A stretch of DNA of 64,000 bases, taken from positions 92,278,295 through 92,342,294 of the forward strand of contig CM066327.1 in the NCBI GenBank assembly GCA_033807775.1, written 5' to 3'. Every line of letters begins with the position of its first letter. Position 1 is the stretch's first letter. Positions 63,050 through 64,000 of this stretch are shown here, piece after piece. Source of the stretch: Saussurea involucrata. Taxonomy: Eukaryota; Streptophyta; Magnoliopsida; Asterales; Asteraceae. The notes beneath the pieces are model-generated. The model saw only the letters and a list, made by a program, of their open reading frames with translations. It was not told where the DNA came from and ran no database searches. The position numbers were made by a program, and so were the translations under genes.

Positions 63050-63459
63050 TGAATATCATCTGGAAACTATTTCATGATGCTTAAAAGGTTTGTTGTCATT
63101 TCTTATCTCTAATCATTCTAAGAAGAACAAGCTTTTTAATTATAAAATTTTTTTCTTGTTCAAACTATATCTGAATTTCAAACATTTTCATATTCAGATA
63201 TAAGAGTTTAAATGTTTTTTTTAAATCATCATTCTATGAACAGAATTCTGATGATAAAATGTGTTTCTATCTGTTCAAACCTCTTATGAATAATCAAAAG
63301 TTTTACATCTGTCAGAAGTTGATTTTAAATAAATTTTTGTTACAAGGTAAAATTCTTCTGAATAATGGGATCAGAACTCTGAGTAGAACAATCAGATATC
63401 TGATAAAGGAAAGTCAAATCTTCTGAGCGTGTTATTCAGATATTTGACTTGAGTCAATA

Positions 63460-63707
63460 TTCTATCCAATAACACGTGTCAGCTTCATATTTGGTTGATT
63501 ATGCCACGCATTTCATTTAAATCCTCTGTGGCATTTCAAATGTGTTGACTACGTTATAACATTGATTTCGCTTTTCCGTCAAACCTTTCAGCTTCGCGAA
63601 TTTTAAATAGGTCTTAAAATTCCTATTTCCAATTCTTTCAAATTCCATAGCGAAAAGTGAGATACGAATCAATCCAGAGTTCTTTGAGTTTGTTTTCTTC
63701 TTAAATC
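63460..63707 (+). promoter_or_regulatory. Promoter of the RLC-7 extra ORF
   Basis: CCAAT (63466-63470) two bases before ACACGTGT (63472-63479), a TTTTAAATAG TATA-like box near 63600-63609 and a T-rich leader to the ATG at 63708. The CCAAT-G-box pair matches the RLC-5 promoter. Confidence 0.6.
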
Positions 63708-64000
63708 ATGGCTGGATTTCGAAGAAGTGGTCTAATTTCTCTACATTCTACTAAGTCTTTGATGGATTCATCTGATTCAGATAATGATGAAGTACAAAAT
63801 AGAGCTTTTGAGGAAGAAGCAATAAGGGATGATGAAATAAATGAAGAAGATGAACAAATGGCTGAATCAGAAGGAAATGCAGATGAGGTAAATATAAATG
63901 TTGAACATGAACAGAGTGCTGCAGGGTCGATTATGTCGAATAGACCAATCTTAGTGGAAAGGGTTGTTCCTGAAGGAGAATGGTTGAAATTATCAGAAAA
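63708..64000 (+). CDS. RLC-7 extra ORF, first 97 codons (continues past the window)
   Basis: The ATG at 63708 opens MAGFRRSGLISLHSTKS and stays open to the window end. It has a short basic N-terminus, then a strongly acidic stretch (SSDSDNDEVQNRAFEEEAIRDDEINEEDEQM), then VERVVPEGEWLKLSEK. Position after pol and promoter layout make it the counterpart of the other extra ORFs. No domain is recognisable yet, and whether it is broken cannot be judged. Confidence 0.7.
   Translation, partial: MAGFRRSGLISLHSTKSLMDSSDSDNDEVQNRAFEEEAIRDDEINEEDEQMAESEGNADEVNINVEHEQSAAGSIMSNRPILVERVVPEGEWLKLSE

Larger units (their letters stand above)
59684..64000 (+). mobile_element. RLC-7: internally deleted Ty1/copia element (runs off the window)
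   Basis: A 5' LTR inserted in the RLC-6 extra ORF, no recognisable PBS, then one ORF joining a gag-type coiled coil to RT-RNase H. A 22-bp repeat array, a PPT, a G-box promoter and the start of an extra ORF follow. Protease, integrase and capsid are absent. The 5-bp site before it is CTGTT; the 3' side is outside the window. Confidence 0.85.

Overview
The window is about 64 kb of angiosperm nuclear DNA made almost entirely of nested transposable elements. I see no host gene, rRNA, tRNA or CRISPR array. Supporting evidence is the tRNA-iMet primer-binding site TGGTATCAGAGC at five element starts, plant-type Ty1/copia and chromodomain Ty3/gypsy polyproteins, a CACTA (En/Spm) transposase remnant, and low GC. 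A composite (Asteraceae) genome is my guess from the copia families; that is inference only.

Layout. (1) 1-2270: 3' end of a + strand copia element (RLC-1) with a large extra ORF after pol and a 3' LTR. It is inserted in a CACTA transposase remnant (2271 to about 4860, - strand). (2) RLC-2, a decayed + strand copia, starts with its LTR at 5121 and runs to 13514. Its post-pol region resumes at 47059-47495, because RLC-3 is inserted in it. (3) RLC-3 (13515-47058, target duplication TTTTG/TTCTG) is itself split by two blocks of - strand copia. The older block is the RLC-4 pair (about 16117-30817), in which one LTR serves two copies. The other is RLC-5 (31229-43784, perfect target duplication AAAGC, LTRs over 99% identical by eye). 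(4) At 47496-47530 a templated-filler junction fuses RLC-2 to the RT of another + strand copia, RLC-6. (5) RLC-6 is split in its RNase H by a Ty3/gypsy chromovirus, RLG-1 (48381-56271, two 1511-bp LTRs, perfect target duplication CATTG). It continues to 59683 with a PPT array and an extra ORF. (6) RLC-7 (59684 to beyond the window) is inserted in that ORF. It lacks protease and integrase but carries RT-RNase H and the start of yet another extra ORF.

How the parts work together. Each retroelement would normally supply Gag, protease, integrase, RT and RNase H from one full-length RNA started in the LTR and primed by initiator tRNA-Met. Almost every copy here is broken. The striking common feature is a second, gene-like module between RNase H and the 3' LTR: a G-box/TATA promoter, in several cases a 5'-UTR intron, and a long acidic ORF with no integrase, RT or envelope features. 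In RLC-4 and RLC-5 this ORF has an internal intron of 152-155 bp at the same site and in the same phase. Copies or pieces of the module occur at 1-1425, 19294-23800, 32389-37101, 47064-47495, 57600-59683 and 63460-64000. This is the best candidate for an under-described system in the window. Each family also carries its own short, repeated, often palindromic word in LTRs, leaders and post-pol regions, which could be the target of a family-specific regulator; that idea is speculative.
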